A stretch of 64,000 nucleotides of DNA from Kriegella aquimaris. Lineage in GTDB: Bacteria > Bacteroidota > Bacteroidia > Flavobacteriales > Flavobacteriaceae. Numbering within the stretch: the first letter of the stretch is position 1; every line of letters begins with the position of its first letter. The position numbers and the translations under genes were made by a program. This document shows, one piece after another, positions 32,644-41,912 of this stretch. The notes under the pieces are model-generated. The model saw nothing but the letters and a program-made list of their open reading frames with translations, was not told where the DNA came from and did no database searches. The stretch lies in NCBI RefSeq assembly GCF_900103215.1, contig NZ_FNGV01000001.1, positions 1 to 64,000 on the forward strand. Reading direction: 5' to 3'.

Positions 32644-34024
32644 CGTCATCGGCCAAATACATTCGTGTGCTCTTGGTGTAAGTGCCGCCATTCGGGTCGG
32701 CATATTCCATATCGATATAGAACGCTTTGTATCCTGATTTTGGAAATTCGATTTTCTTAACAGTAGTTTCTCCGTTCGCTGGACCAATTTTATTGGCACT
32801 CCAAGTCTCGTCCCTGAAATCGCGATCGTCAGAATCTGCAGACCATAAATACACCGATTTCAAATCGTCGGAATCAGAGGTTACCGAAAGTGTAGCCGAT
32901 GTGTTATCGGTGCTTAGTTCGTAATCGAGATCGGTATACGGTTCTTTTCTTAACGTGTGGCCCCAAAAGGCACTCAACGATTGTAAAGCCTTTTCCCCAC
33001 CATCAAGATTATGACCCGCATTTGGGGTGTAGTGTATGTAGTTTTCTCCGGGAATATCCTTGATGTAATTCTTCACGGCGTCAACGGGCCAATATTCATC
33101 GTTTGTTCCGATAAATATAAGTTTGGGCATGGTCAGTTTTTCGCGATAGGAGTAGGGGTCGATCATTTCGGTGAGTGCATTTCCATCTGGTGTATTCACT
33201 GTTTGTGGAATTTCCAGTTTAATATAATCATTGATCTGTTCGCTGTAGGCATTCCAAGCGGTAAGGTGATAATCTAAGCTTACGGGCATATTTAGAACGT
33301 CGATTACCATGGGGCCGATAGCTTCCACACGCTTATCGCTTGCCCCGGTCAACCAAGTTGTCCAACCTCGTTTCGAAGCTCCTGAAACGGTGAAACGCGT
33401 AACGTCTTTTTGTAGTTTTTCTTTGGAGAATTCTTGTACGGCATCCATAGCCCGAACCGCGCTCTTTACCATAGGAAATAACAAAGGCCAAGTAGGGTCT
33501 TTATCGTTTTTATAGTTGTGCAACGTATAGGAAATAAGTTGATCTTCAACCAAATCACCGCCATATAACGGCTGCATGGGAACTTGTCGCACTATAGATA
33601 CAATAGCCTTGTTTTTTTGTGCTATTTGTGCCATTGCCGCCGATTCGCTGCCATTTTTTTCTTTGGTTTTCCAGTTGGGCATGCCATCGGTCAAGCTTCC
33701 TCCTGTGATAAATAGCAAAGAACCATCATAAGAGACTTCTTTGGGTACTAATATGGTCAATTGATGTTTCCACGTATGCTCCCTCCATTTTTGGGAGGTC
33801 AAGAGTAAATCGTAAGCAGTTACATCGCCAATCTCAAAAGTGTCTTTTACTTCCCAATCAAAAGCATCGTCTTCGATGTCGAGATAGCTTTCCAAAGCAT
33901 TTTCTGGGGTTACAATTTTTTCTACCGGAATATCTTCTGCTTCGGCAGTATTTTTTTCATTGTTTCGGCAAGAGGTGAAAATTAGGAGAGGAACAAGTAG
34001 TAAAATCGAAAATGATTTTTTCAT
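32630..34024 (-). CDS. PhoPQ-activated (PqaA-like) protein, lipoprotein
   Basis: The 464-residue product has a lipoprotein signal (lipobox LIFTSC). It follows the PhoPQ_related family: SLLFITGGSLTDG, an A-M-A-Q-I-A-Q helix, KAIVSIVRQVPMQPLYGG and the elbow VSGASKRGWTTWLTG. Later come MPKLIFIGTNDEYWPVD and NAGHNLDGG, the Asp and His of an alpha/beta hydrolase. Salmonella and Legionella relatives are named for PhoP control; activity is not established. First gene of the minus-strand unit that runs to 29709, perhaps on to 25367. Confidence 0.85.
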   Translation of the reverse strand: MKKSFSILLLVPLLIFTSCRNNEKNTAEAEDIPVEKIVTPENALESYLDIEDDAFDWEVKDTFEIGDVTAYDLLLTSQKWREHTWKHQLTILVPKEVSYDGSLLFITGGSLTDGMPNWKTKEKNGSESAAMAQIAQKNKAIVSIVRQVPMQPLYGGDLVEDQLISYTLHNYKNDKDPTWPLLFPMVKSAVRAMDAVQEFSKEKLQKDVTRFTVSGASKRGWTTWLTGASDKRVEAIGPMVIDVLNMPVSLDYHLTAWNAYSEQINDYIKLEIPQTVNTPDGNALTEMIDPYSYREKLTMPKLIFIGTNDEYWPVDAVKNYIKDIPGENYIHYTPNAGHNLDGGEKALQSLSAFWGHTLRKEPYTDLDYELSTDNTSATLSVTSDSDDLKSVYLWSADSDDRDFRDETWSANKIGPANGETTVKKIEFPKSGYKAFYIDMEYADPNGGTYTKSTRMYLADDDEVL

Positions 34025-34416
34025 AGTGGGAGTATATTTAATGTGGTTGTCTCAAAAATAGTTAAAACACCGAAATTCGTAACATCACTTCTGATTTTTT
34101 TAAGAGAAAGACATGAAGTGTTGATTTTTAGCAGGTTGAAGTAGGGCTATTACTACCGTATTGAATCCCGTGTAGATTTTCATTGAAATTCCGATACGAT
34201 TTGAAATCCGAAAAATCGATAACTTTTGATTCTTCGACAAATAGAAAAGTATTAATGTATTTATAGTAAGATTCACGAAATTTTTTAATCACCAATGATT
34301 TAGTTTTGAAAGTTTCAGAGCTTAACAAACTATGGGCCTACAATAGTTTTTTATGGCCAAGATTAAAAAATTATTAGCTAGAAGGGGCATAGCGGCAACG
34401 CTAAAACAACGATAAA
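34025..34416. other. 392-base divergent intergenic region
   Basis: It separates the PqaA-like minus-strand unit from the plus-strand membrane protein gene and must hold both promoters. A 66-codon minus-strand frame at 34128-34328 is charged, AT-rich and unrecognised; it is more likely a gene scar or chance than a gene. No exact TAnnTTTG box was found. Confidence 0.35.
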
Positions 34417-35691
34417 ATGAAAATAAGCAATCAGATTTTAGGAATTTTAATAGTGGCAATGTCACTGGCCACCGCATGGGCGATTAGAGGGCAATTTGGT
34501 CATGAACAAGGGGCTGCCTGGGCCGGTGCTATAGGTGGTCTTGCACTGGTTTTGGTGTCGAAAAGAAAAGATTGGTACGATAAAATGGTGCTCGTAGCGC
34601 TAGCCTCTGCCTTGGGGTGGGGCGCAGGAGGTATGATCAGTTACGGAATAGTGGTGGGTTACGGTCGCGCCGATAATTTTATAAATGTTTTTTATGGGCT
34701 GGGAATGCTTTTTGTCATTGGGTCCCTATTCGGTTTGTTAGGTGGAGGTTTGGTCGGAATGGTCCTCGATTCGACAGCAAAGAAAAAGGTGAAATGGGGA
34801 GCTTTGATTTCAGAAATGGTAGCGGGCGGTTTGATCTGCTATTTCTTTCTTGTGGAACAGATCGGCATCAAAATGACCCCCCCACGTTCGGAGGCTTGGG
34901 CGTTCATTTTTGGGGCAGGCCTGGCCATGTTATGGCATATGGCACGTGAAAATAGAAATTCACCTATCCGAACGGCCATTTTTTCGGCATTGGGCGGAGG
35001 TTTTGGTTTTGCCTTTGGTAATTTTCTGCAGGTTATTGGCAATACTATGGAAATACCGTTCAATATGTGGAATGTAATGGAGTACAGCATCGGTTTTTTC
35101 GGGGGCTCAGGTATGGCCTATGGGGTATTTAGCTCCAAGTGGCCCATTGATGAGACGAAAGTTAAAAACTGGACAAATAGGGCAGCACTATTTGTTCTTG
35201 TAGTGTTTATTCCCTTAATTGTGTATCGCGAATCGCTTTCTTATGAACATCTGATCAGGCGTTTGGGGGAAATTGCATCACTAGAGTCGGTAGCGTTGAC
35301 CAGTACAACGTTCGTCGCCATTCTATTGGTGGTTGTAGCGGTATTATTATTGTGGAAATTAAGTGACGGACGGTATAAAAAGAAAGATGTCGCTTTCTTT
35401 CTTTTTGTTTATCTATCAACCTATGCTATATTGAGTTTTGTGGTTAAAGGGGTATTTGCCGGAAATATGGATTTAAACCATCAGTTGTATGTCGTCAATA
35501 TTGTTTTAATCTTTGCCATCTTCAAGAAAGGAAGGTGGACGTGGTTTGAGTCGGTATCCGAGAAGGTGAACATTAAAAAATGGACCATATTATTTGTAAC
35601 GATTGTTGTTATTATAGCCATTCTTTCTTTGATCGCAGCCAATTTTCATGATGGACTTCATGGGGCACACAATCGGTTTCCGGTGGACTAA
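34417..35691 (+). CDS. Polytopic membrane protein, function unknown
   Basis: The 424-residue product has about twelve hydrophobic segments. The N-terminal part is glycine-rich (AIRGQFGHEQGAAWAGAIGG, ASALGWGAGGMISYG, GGGLVGMVLD) in a way seen in transporter-like proteins. A short His-containing tail NFHDGLHGAHNRFPVD closes it. No named family is recognised, though similar proteins are familiar beside sugar-use genes in Bacteroidota and Planctomycetes. It is followed after 60 bases by the ferric-reductase-like gene on the same strand. Transport of a sugar or metabolite of the surrounding locus is a reasonable guess. Confidence 0.6.
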   Translation: MKISNQILGILIVAMSLATAWAIRGQFGHEQGAAWAGAIGGLALVLVSKRKDWYDKMVLVALASALGWGAGGMISYGIVVGYGRADNFINVFYGLGMLFVIGSLFGLLGGGLVGMVLDSTAKKKVKWGALISEMVAGGLICYFFLVEQIGIKMTPPRSEAWAFIFGAGLAMLWHMARENRNSPIRTAIFSALGGGFGFAFGNFLQVIGNTMEIPFNMWNVMEYSIGFFGGSGMAYGVFSSKWPIDETKVKNWTNRAALFVLVVFIPLIVYRESLSYEHLIRRLGEIASLESVALTSTTFVAILLVVVAVLLLWKLSDGRYKKKDVAFFLFVYLSTYAILSFVVKGVFAGNMDLNHQLYVVNIVLIFAIFKKGRWTWFESVSEKVNIKKWTILFVTIVVIIAILSLIAANFHDGLHGAHNRFPVD

Positions 35692-35752
35692 AATTTAATG
35701 TCCTGAAGTTATATAATAGAACATTCGCTTAAAAATTCCATTATTTCAATAA

Positions 35753-36403
35753 ATGAATAGTATATCCCCCAGAAAAGAGCTTGCAGGACCGATAATTCTT
35801 GTAACAACACTTTTATCGATTGGTTATTCCATACTTCGTTATAACGTTGTGGGGGATGTGCCATGGAAAGAAGTTCCTTTTTTTATTCTAAACAAAGGTA
35901 TTTCACTCGCCGCATTGATTCTCTTGACACTTAACTTTTCCTTAGGTCCGTTGAAGAAATTGAACGTACGGATAAATGAAGAATTACTTGATGCTAGAAA
36001 GTCGTTAGGCGTCGTCGGCTTTATTCTTGCATTCGTCCATTTGATCATTAGCGTCGCTATTTTGAACCCCTCATATTACCCGGTATTTTTTTATGATGAA
36101 GGAACACTAACGACTAGGGGAGGGCTTAGTTTATTGGGCGGTGTGCTTAGTTTTGTTTTTTTATGGATTTATTATGTCAGTTTTAAACAAGACCTAAAAA
36201 AGCAATACAAGATTATAAGAATTATTACATCTCGTGAAGTAATAATGACGGTCTTGTTTTTTATTGGGGTTCACTTATTCTTTTTTAGCTACCCCGGTTG
36301 GGTAACCGTACACAAATGGCACGGAGGGCTACCGCCGATCAGTTTGATTTCGTTTATCGTTTTTTTAACGGGCTTAGTAATCAACTTAGTAGGCAGAAAG
36401 TAG
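35753..36403 (+). CDS. Ferric-reductase-like transmembrane protein
   Basis: The 216-residue product has five or six membrane segments. Conserved-looking histidines lie in helices or at their ends (FILAFVHLIISVA, FFIGVHLFFFSYPGW and HKWHGGLPPIS), the arrangement used by b-type heme proteins of the ferric_reduct / MsrQ group. The HKWHGGLP loop between the last two helices resembles the W-x-x-L-H-R-L/G loop of that family. No FAD/NAD domain is attached. Probably a membrane electron carrier; partner unknown. Confidence 0.6.
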   Translation: MNSISPRKELAGPIILVTTLLSIGYSILRYNVVGDVPWKEVPFFILNKGISLAALILLTLNFSLGPLKKLNVRINEELLDARKSLGVVGFILAFVHLIISVAILNPSYYPVFFYDEGTLTTRGGLSLLGGVLSFVFLWIYYVSFKQDLKKQYKIIRIITSREVIMTVLFFIGVHLFFFSYPGWVTVHKWHGGLPPISLISFIVFLTGLVINLVGRK

Positions 36404-36420
36404 TGCTAACTACTTTCTTT
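36395..36420 (+). terminator. Hairpin overlapping the stop codon of the ferric-reductase-like gene
   Basis: AGAAAGTAGT (36395-36404) pairs exactly with ACTACTTTCT (36409-36418) around a four-base loop. The TAG stop lies in the left arm. It stands between two convergent genes and may end both transcripts. Confidence 0.6.
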
Positions 36421-36480
36421 GGCCATGATGTATTGACCGCTCAATTTATTAGAAAGATTATTGCGATAATTGCTGCGGCA

Positions 36481-37332
36481 TTAATTAGCCCGCGCTATAC
36501 CTATGTTTTCGGCAGCTTTCATCATTTCTTCCAATTCATCGGTGAGCACAAAGTCAACACCTTTGTTGAGTAGGGCGACGCCCTCTTCGGGACTATTGCT
36601 ATAGAAGTAATTTATTTTTATAGCATGACTTCTTAATTCATCCAGATCTTTAACCAAATTGTTGTCATCGCGTCTCGATAAGAGTTGTATGGCCGTAAAA
36701 TTTCCTTTGACGGTATTCTTAATATATTTTTTCCGTTTCCGTGGCCTTTCCATATTACATAGCATGACATCGGCACTTACTTGTTTGACACCTTTTGCGC
36801 AGACTGCATTACAGGCAACAATCGATTGGTGGGTCCTATTTTTCTCGATAATGGTTCTGGCAACGGCCGCTCCCAATTCTTTGCCCCCTTTTAGGTGTAC
36901 GTTGAGCCAAATTGTTTTCGGGAACACATCGAGTGCTTCAGCTAACAATGGTACGCTTTCTCCTTTGAAATCCGCTGATTTCCAACTGCCTGCATCCAGC
37001 GTTTTAATTTCATCCCAGGTAAGGTCCTCGACTAAACCTGTGCCATCTGTTGTTCTGTCAATTGAGGCATCGTGCATGATGATCAATTTTCCATCTTTGG
37101 TCATTCTCACGTCGAATTCGATCATTTGGGCTCCGAGTCGAACCGCCTCTTTAAATGCCGAAATGGTGTTTTCAGGATGTGTTTCGCGTGCGCCCCTATG
37201 CGCGCAAACACCTCTTTCAGGAAGTTTAGGATTTTCGCTTTGCCCTGAAATAGCTACGGGGAAAGCGTATGAAGTTTGAGTTAAGAGAATGAAAAAAAGA
37301 GCGATTCTTTTGAACTGATAAATTGCAGTCAT
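36481..37332 (-). CDS. Secreted glycerophosphodiester phosphodiesterase (GDPD)
   Basis: The 283-residue product has a signal peptide (hydrophobic about 9-26). The GDPD TIM-barrel opens with RGVCAHRGARETHPENTISA (first catalytic His and the P-E-N-T motif). It continues AQMIEFDVRMTKDGKLIIMH (metal ligands E and D, second catalytic His) and DASIDRTTDGTG. It hydrolyses glycerophosphodiesters, or in surface relatives sphingomyelin-type lipids, giving an alcohol and glycerol phosphate. A paralogue is at 48943. It follows the AraC gene on the same strand with a 9-base gap. Confidence 0.9.
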   Translation of the reverse strand: MTAIYQFKRIALFFILLTQTSYAFPVAISGQSENPKLPERGVCAHRGARETHPENTISAFKEAVRLGAQMIEFDVRMTKDGKLIIMHDASIDRTTDGTGLVEDLTWDEIKTLDAGSWKSADFKGESVPLLAEALDVFPKTIWLNVHLKGGKELGAAVARTIIEKNRTHQSIVACNAVCAKGVKQVSADVMLCNMERPRKRKKYIKNTVKGNFTAIQLLSRRDDNNLVKDLDELRSHAIKINYFYSNSPEEGVALLNKGVDFVLTDELEEMMKAAENIGIARAN

Positions 37333-37341
37333 TGTATGCTG

Positions 37342-38190
37342 TTATCTGAAATTTTTACGGTAATCAGATGGGGTTTTCCCCATACTGGCCTTAAAATAAT
37401 GGTTGAAGTTGGCCAGATTATTATAGCCACTCTCGAAACAAATCTGAGTAATTTGTTTATCGGTTTCGGCCAATAGTTTTGCGGCGATTCCTACCCGAAC
37501 ATTTTTTACGTATTCCATAAAGGTCAGGCCTGTTTTCTTTTTAAAGAATCGACAGAAAGAACTTGGGGCCATATTCAAGACGGAGGAGGCTTCTTCAAGC
37601 TTTATGCCTTCCTGTATATTTTGAAAAACATATTCGTAAATTTTATTGATTTTTTCAATATTCTTGGAGAAAACCGATGATTGGTGCATCGGGTTCGATA
37701 GCTTTTCGCGATCCTCGATTTTAATTAGATTATTGAAAATTTTCAATAATCCGATATAATATTCCAATCCTTGACTTTCTGACATTACGGTTAGAATATC
37801 CCGTATTTCAGTATCATTTTCAACTTTAAAGCGAATTCCCCTATTGGATTGTTTAAGTAAGGCTACCACTTTTTCAAGCTCTGGCATTTTAAAAAAATCG
37901 GAATTGATAATATTTTCCGAAAAGTGGGTTACGATACAAGTGGGTGGTTCATTGTTTTCGGCATCGAGCAGCTCCCAACAGTGGGGTAAATCGGGGCCTA
38001 AAAGAACTAAATCTCCTGTTTCAAAGCCGGAAATATTGTCTCCTACAATTCTTCGTCCCGTGCCAGAGGTAATATAATTTAATTCGAAATTTTTATGCGA
38101 ATGTATTCTGGCATTCGAAGAGAGGGGCAATTTTCTTGATATAAAAGAGTGATTATTCGGAACAAATATTTTTTCAAAAACGAATTCCAT
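37342..38190 (-). CDS. AraC-family regulator with cupin sensor domain
   Basis: The 282-residue product has an N-terminal cupin (SRKLPLSSNARIHSHKNFEL, then GDLVLLGPDLPHCW) and a C-terminal pair of helix-turn-helix motifs. The first is KLEEASSVLNMAPSSFCRFF, the second ITQICFESGYNNLANFNHYF followed by FKASMGKTPSDYRK, the AraC signature. It is transcribed away from the aldolase-symporter-oxidoreductase genes and most likely controls them in response to a sugar or sugar acid, as cupin-AraC proteins do. The divergent spacer of 139 bases holds a palindrome and a promoter box. Confidence 0.9.
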   Translation of the reverse strand: MEFVFEKIFVPNNHSFISRKLPLSSNARIHSHKNFELNYITSGTGRRIVGDNISGFETGDLVLLGPDLPHCWELLDAENNEPPTCIVTHFSENIINSDFFKMPELEKVVALLKQSNRGIRFKVENDTEIRDILTVMSESQGLEYYIGLLKIFNNLIKIEDREKLSNPMHQSSVFSKNIEKINKIYEYVFQNIQEGIKLEEASSVLNMAPSSFCRFFKKKTGLTFMEYVKNVRVGIAAKLLAETDKQITQICFESGYNNLANFNHYFKASMGKTPSDYRKNFR

Positions 38191-38218
38191 GTTTTAGTAT
38201 TTTAACTCTTATCGTCAA

Positions 38219-38236
38219 TATTACGTAATAATTTTG
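38219..38236 (+). promoter_or_regulatory. Palindrome overlapping a TAnnTTTG promoter box
   Basis: TATTACGTAATA (38219-38230) is a perfect 12-bp palindrome. Its right edge overlaps TAATTTTG (38229-38236), an exact match to the Bacteroidota -7 box TAnnTTTG. A -33 TTG is not evident. The ATG of the aldolase gene is 93 bases further on. An operator in this position would let the divergent AraC regulator control the plus-strand genes. Confidence 0.4.
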
Positions 38237-38329
38237 ATATACAGGGTAATATAACATAAGATTTAAATAATATTATTGTGGCGTATCGCTTTCATTTAAA
38301 TTTACTTTGTAACCTACTAAAGAAAAATC

Positions 38330-39241
38330 ATGAGTTTAGAATTAAAAGGAATTATCCCTCCAATGATTACACCACTGACCGAAAATGGTGAATTAGATGA
38401 CAAAGGTTTGAGAAGACTTATAGAGCATTTGATCTCTGGAGGCGTACACGGTATTTTTTTATTGGGAACAAATGGGGAAGCCCCCAGTTTGACCTATGAA
38501 CTTCGTAAAGAGCTTATAACAAAGGCATGTGAATATATAGCGGGTAGAGTACCTGTTCTTGTTGGCATAACAGATACTTCTTTTGAAGGATCGATAGCCA
38601 TGGCCCAGCATTCAAAAACTGCAGGTGCCGACGCTGTAGTTATTGCGCCACCCTATTATTTTCCGATTTCACAAGACGAAATGGTAGATTACCTTGAGAG
38701 CTTGGTGCCTGAACTGCCCTTGCCTTTTATGATGTATAATATGCCGAGCTGTACAAAATTACATTTGTCGGTGGAAACCATTAAAAAAGCAAAGGAATTA
38801 GGTGCGATCGGTGTTAAAGACAGCTCTGGGGATATTGAGTACCTCTATTCCCTTATTGAGGCATTTAAGAACTCACCGGAATTTGCTATTATTGTGGGAA
38901 CCGAAGCATATTTGCCCGAGACCATAAAACGTGGTGGCCATGGGGCAGTTGCTGGCGGTGCTAATTTCTTTCCGGCATTGTTTGTAGATCTTTATAACGC
39001 TTCGGTAAATAACGATGTCGTAAAAATTGAAGAATTGAGCCAAAAGGTGAAACAAATTTACGATACGATATATAGCGTTGGTAAATATGAATCAAGGTAT
39101 ACAAAAGGAACAAAATGTTCTTTGGCCGTGATGGGAATTTGTGAAGATTATATGGCACTTCCGTTACGGAAATTTGAAAATAAGCAACGCGAAGAAATCA
39201 AACAGTATATTGAGAAGTTCGACAAAATCAGTATGATATAA
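38330..39241 (+). CDS. DapA/NanA-family aldolase (N-acetylneuraminate-lyase-like)
   Basis: The 303-residue product is a class I aldolase TIM barrel of usual family length. GIFLLGTNGEAPSLT (G-T-N-G-E, residues 46-50) binds the keto-acid carboxylate, FMMYNMPSCT holds the catalytic Tyr136, and AIGVKDSSGD the Schiff-base Lys163. The set fits either sialic acid lyase, KDG-type aldolase or dihydrodipicolinate synthase; a dapA role is unlikely in this catabolic setting. With a sialidase-like gene and a symporter nearby, cleavage of N-acetylneuraminate or a related keto-deoxy sugar acid is the preferred reading. Confidence 0.82.
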   Translation: MSLELKGIIPPMITPLTENGELDDKGLRRLIEHLISGGVHGIFLLGTNGEAPSLTYELRKELITKACEYIAGRVPVLVGITDTSFEGSIAMAQHSKTAGADAVVIAPPYYFPISQDEMVDYLESLVPELPLPFMMYNMPSCTKLHLSVETIKKAKELGAIGVKDSSGDIEYLYSLIEAFKNSPEFAIIVGTEAYLPETIKRGGHGAVAGGANFFPALFVDLYNASVNNDVVKIEELSQKVKQIYDTIYSVGKYESRYTKGTKCSLAVMGICEDYMALPLRKFENKQREEIKQYIEKFDKISMI

Positions 39242-39263
39242 TAATGTAAACCCCTTTTGACCG

Positions 39264-39290
39264 GAATGCGCGCTTTTTGGAAGCGCATTC
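39264..39290 (+). terminator. GC-rich hairpin between aldolase and symporter genes
   Basis: GAATGCGC (39264-39271) pairs with GCGCATTC (39283-39290) in an 80-base gap between co-oriented genes. No long T-run follows, so it may be an attenuator or mRNA-stabilising stem that sets relative expression. Confidence 0.45.
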
Positions 39291-39321
39291 TTGGTCTGAA
39301 GCCAAACCAAACCCATTCAAA

Positions 39322-40800
39322 ATGAATTACCAACTCGGAGCAATTGATACGGCCATTCTAGTCGTCTACGGACTTATTATGATAGGAATGGGTGTTTATT
39401 TTTTAAGAAAGACCAAAACTTCTGAAGAGTTTATGGTGGCAGGTAGGGGCATTCCCGCTTGGGCGGCCGGTATCGCCGTTATGAGTGCCTACACAAGTAG
39501 TATCTCCTATATTGCTGTTCCGGGAAAAGCTTTCGATTCGAATTGGCATCCCTTGATATTTGCACTTACCGCGCTTCCGGTGACCTGGTTCGTAACCAAG
39601 TACGTAATTCCGCATTACCGTAAGCATAAGATTATTTCGGTATATAAATATCTGGAAGAAAAAATTGGGGATTGGGGTCGCGTATATGCGTCACTGTCCT
39701 TTGTTCTTTTTATGATAGGACGAACGGCGGTAATCTTATACCTCTCGTCATTGTTGTTAACTTCTTTTATCGATATCGATATTCAAATGTTGATCTTGAT
39801 TATAGGTGTTTTGACCATTGCCTATACGCTGATGGGGGGAATGGAAGCGGTAATATGGACAGATGTTATGCAATCTGTAATTATGATTGGGGGGCTTGTC
39901 TTTAGTGCTTATATTTTGACGACAGAGGTCTTTTCAGAACCTGATTTTCTGATTCAAAAAGCATTCGATGCCGATAAGTTCAGTTTGGGCGACAGTTCAT
40001 TTTCATTGAGTAGCCGTACCATTTGGGTCATGATTATTTATGGGATAACTGAAAATATAAGAAACTTAATGGCCGATCAAAACTATACGCAGAAGTATAG
40101 TTCGGTCGCCACAGAGAAGAAGGCAAAAAAATCGGTTTGGATTGCCATGCTTATCTACTTACCGTTGACCATTATATTCTTGTATATAGGTACGGCCATG
40201 TTTGCCTTTTATTCCGGCTCTGCCCATGTTTTGGATCCTTCCATTGTAAAGGGTGATGAAGTGTTCCCATTCTTTATAGCCACTGAATTACCAGTTGGGC
40301 TCAAAGGCTTAATTATAGCGGCCATTCTTGCAGCATCTATGAGTACCGTAGATTCTGCTTTGAATTCGTCTGCGACCGTATTGTATCTTGATTATTATAA
40401 AAAATATTTTAGACCTAATGCTACTGAGAAGAGCAGTATCAATTTCCTGCGCATAACTACTGTAGTTTGGGGCTTTCTCGGAATCCTTTTTAGCCTTTTA
40501 TTGATCAATGCAGAAAGTGCCCTTGATATTTGGTGGCAAATTTCCGGAATATTTGGTGGTGGTATTTTGGGCTTGTTTTTATTGGCCATATTCAATGTGA
40601 AAATCAAACGGTCTCAAGGCATTATTTCGGTTATTTTTAGTATCCTCATAATTATTTGGGGAACATTTTTGAGAGAATTACCCGAGAATCTCAAATGGCT
40701 CGAGTGTACTTTAGACCCTATTATCGTAGGCGCCGTGGCCACTGCAGGTTTAATCATGTTGGCGTTGGTTTTTGTACTATTCAACAAGAACAAAAAGTAA
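39322..40800 (+). CDS. Sodium:solute symporter (SSS family)
   Basis: The start is set at ATG 39322 (MNYQLGAIDTAIL), the usual place just before the first membrane helix; an upstream in-frame ATG at 39277 lies in the hairpin spacer. The product of about 492 residues has some 13 membrane segments. Family landmarks are the entry KTKTSEEFMVAGRGIPAWAA, AVMSAYTSSISY, YTLMGGMEAVIWTDVMQ and the sodium-site helix AAILAASMSTVDSALNSSAT. Members carry sugars, sialic acid or other organic solutes with Na+. Position between the aldolase and the oxidoreductase suggests it imports their substrate. Confidence 0.9.
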   Translation: MNYQLGAIDTAILVVYGLIMIGMGVYFLRKTKTSEEFMVAGRGIPAWAAGIAVMSAYTSSISYIAVPGKAFDSNWHPLIFALTALPVTWFVTKYVIPHYRKHKIISVYKYLEEKIGDWGRVYASLSFVLFMIGRTAVILYLSSLLLTSFIDIDIQMLILIIGVLTIAYTLMGGMEAVIWTDVMQSVIMIGGLVFSAYILTTEVFSEPDFLIQKAFDADKFSLGDSSFSLSSRTIWVMIIYGITENIRNLMADQNYTQKYSSVATEKKAKKSVWIAMLIYLPLTIIFLYIGTAMFAFYSGSAHVLDPSIVKGDEVFPFFIATELPVGLKGLIIAAILAASMSTVDSALNSSATVLYLDYYKKYFRPNATEKSSINFLRITTVVWGFLGILFSLLLINAESALDIWWQISGIFGGGILGLFLLAIFNVKIKRSQGIISVIFSILIIIWGTFLRELPENLKWLECTLDPIIVGAVATAGLIMLALVFVLFNKNKK

Positions 40801-40856
40801 AACACTTTAACTAAATATATAAGGTAGCCGAATTTTATAAGATTTATTAGAATAGC

Positions 40857-41846
40857 ATGGGAAGAATTAAATGGGGCATATTGGGTACGGCGACGATAGC
40901 CATGGAACAGGTTGTTCCCGCAATGCTAAAAAGTGAATTTTGTGAAGTGGTGGGTATCGCTTCACGAGGTATTGCCAAAGCGGAGAAGGCTGCCAAGCAA
41001 TTTCAAATCCCGAAGTTTTACGGTTCTTATGAAGACCTGCTCAATGACGGAGAAATCGATGCAGTGTACATTCCTTTGCCTAACCATTTGCATGTAGAAT
41101 GGGCTCTCAAAGCTATGAAGGCGGGGAAACATGTTTTGGTGGAGAAACCGATAGCTTTGAGTAGTCGGCAAGCCCAGTACTTAAAGGAGGAAGCCGAAAA
41201 GTACCCGGATCTTAAAATTATGGAGGCTTTTATGTACAAATTTCATCCACAGTGGATAAAGGCTAAAGAACTCATCGATCAAGGAGCAATAGGGACATTA
41301 AAAACGATACAATCTTCCTTTTCTTTTTTTGACGACGACCCGAACAGTATTGTAAATAAAAAAGATTTTGGAGGTGGGAGTTTGATGGATATCGGATGTT
41401 ATCCCATTTCAATTTCACGTTTTTTGTTCGATGCCGAACCTAAAAGCGTAATGGCGTCGATAACTTACGATGCAAAGACTGAAGTAGATATTCTAGCTTC
41501 CGGAATTCTCGAATTCGATCAAGGCAGTTCGACTTTCTTTAGTGCAATTCAATTGTTCGAAGGGCAACAGGTTCGGTTGTTTGGGACTACAGGAAGCATT
41601 GAATTCCAAATACCCTTTAATCCACCCGCTGATCAGGTTGTAAACCTATCTTTGGTCAAAGAGGAAGATGAAGAGGTGATATCATTTGATATCTGCGACC
41701 AGTACACCTTACAGGTCGATGCATTTTCAAAAACCATACTAAACAATACCACCGTACCTTTCGGTATCGATGACGCTGTCAAAAATATGATTGTTATCGA
41801 GAAACTTAGGGAAAGCCATGACTTGGGCAAGCGCATAAGTTTATAG
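40857..41846 (+). CDS. Gfo/Idh/MocA-family NAD(P)-dependent oxidoreductase
   Basis: The 329-residue product has an N-terminal Rossmann fold (KWGILGTATIAMEQVVPAM, EVVGIASRG) and the family's E-K-P motif in AGKHVLVEKPIALSS. The C-terminal part carries the catalytic GGGSLMDIGCYPISISRF segment, where D and H/Y residues of the family sit. It would oxidise or epimerise a sugar, polyol or sugar acid. It is the last gene of the plus-strand set with the aldolase and symporter (56-base gap). Confidence 0.9.
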   Translation: MGRIKWGILGTATIAMEQVVPAMLKSEFCEVVGIASRGIAKAEKAAKQFQIPKFYGSYEDLLNDGEIDAVYIPLPNHLHVEWALKAMKAGKHVLVEKPIALSSRQAQYLKEEAEKYPDLKIMEAFMYKFHPQWIKAKELIDQGAIGTLKTIQSSFSFFDDDPNSIVNKKDFGGGSLMDIGCYPISISRFLFDAEPKSVMASITYDAKTEVDILASGILEFDQGSSTFFSAIQLFEGQQVRLFGTTGSIEFQIPFNPPADQVVNLSLVKEEDEEVISFDICDQYTLQVDAFSKTILNNTTVPFGIDDAVKNMIVIEKLRESHDLGKRISL

Positions 41847-41912
41847 GCTCTGGTAAGGTTTATATACCCTAGTTTACTCCGAAAGGACAAACTTAATCTA
41901 ATACGCAGAGTT

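Noticed and set aside
34128-34328. 66-codon minus-strand reading frame between divergent genes
   Set aside because: No motif or signal; placed where two promoters are needed. Could be a gene scar but cannot be supported.
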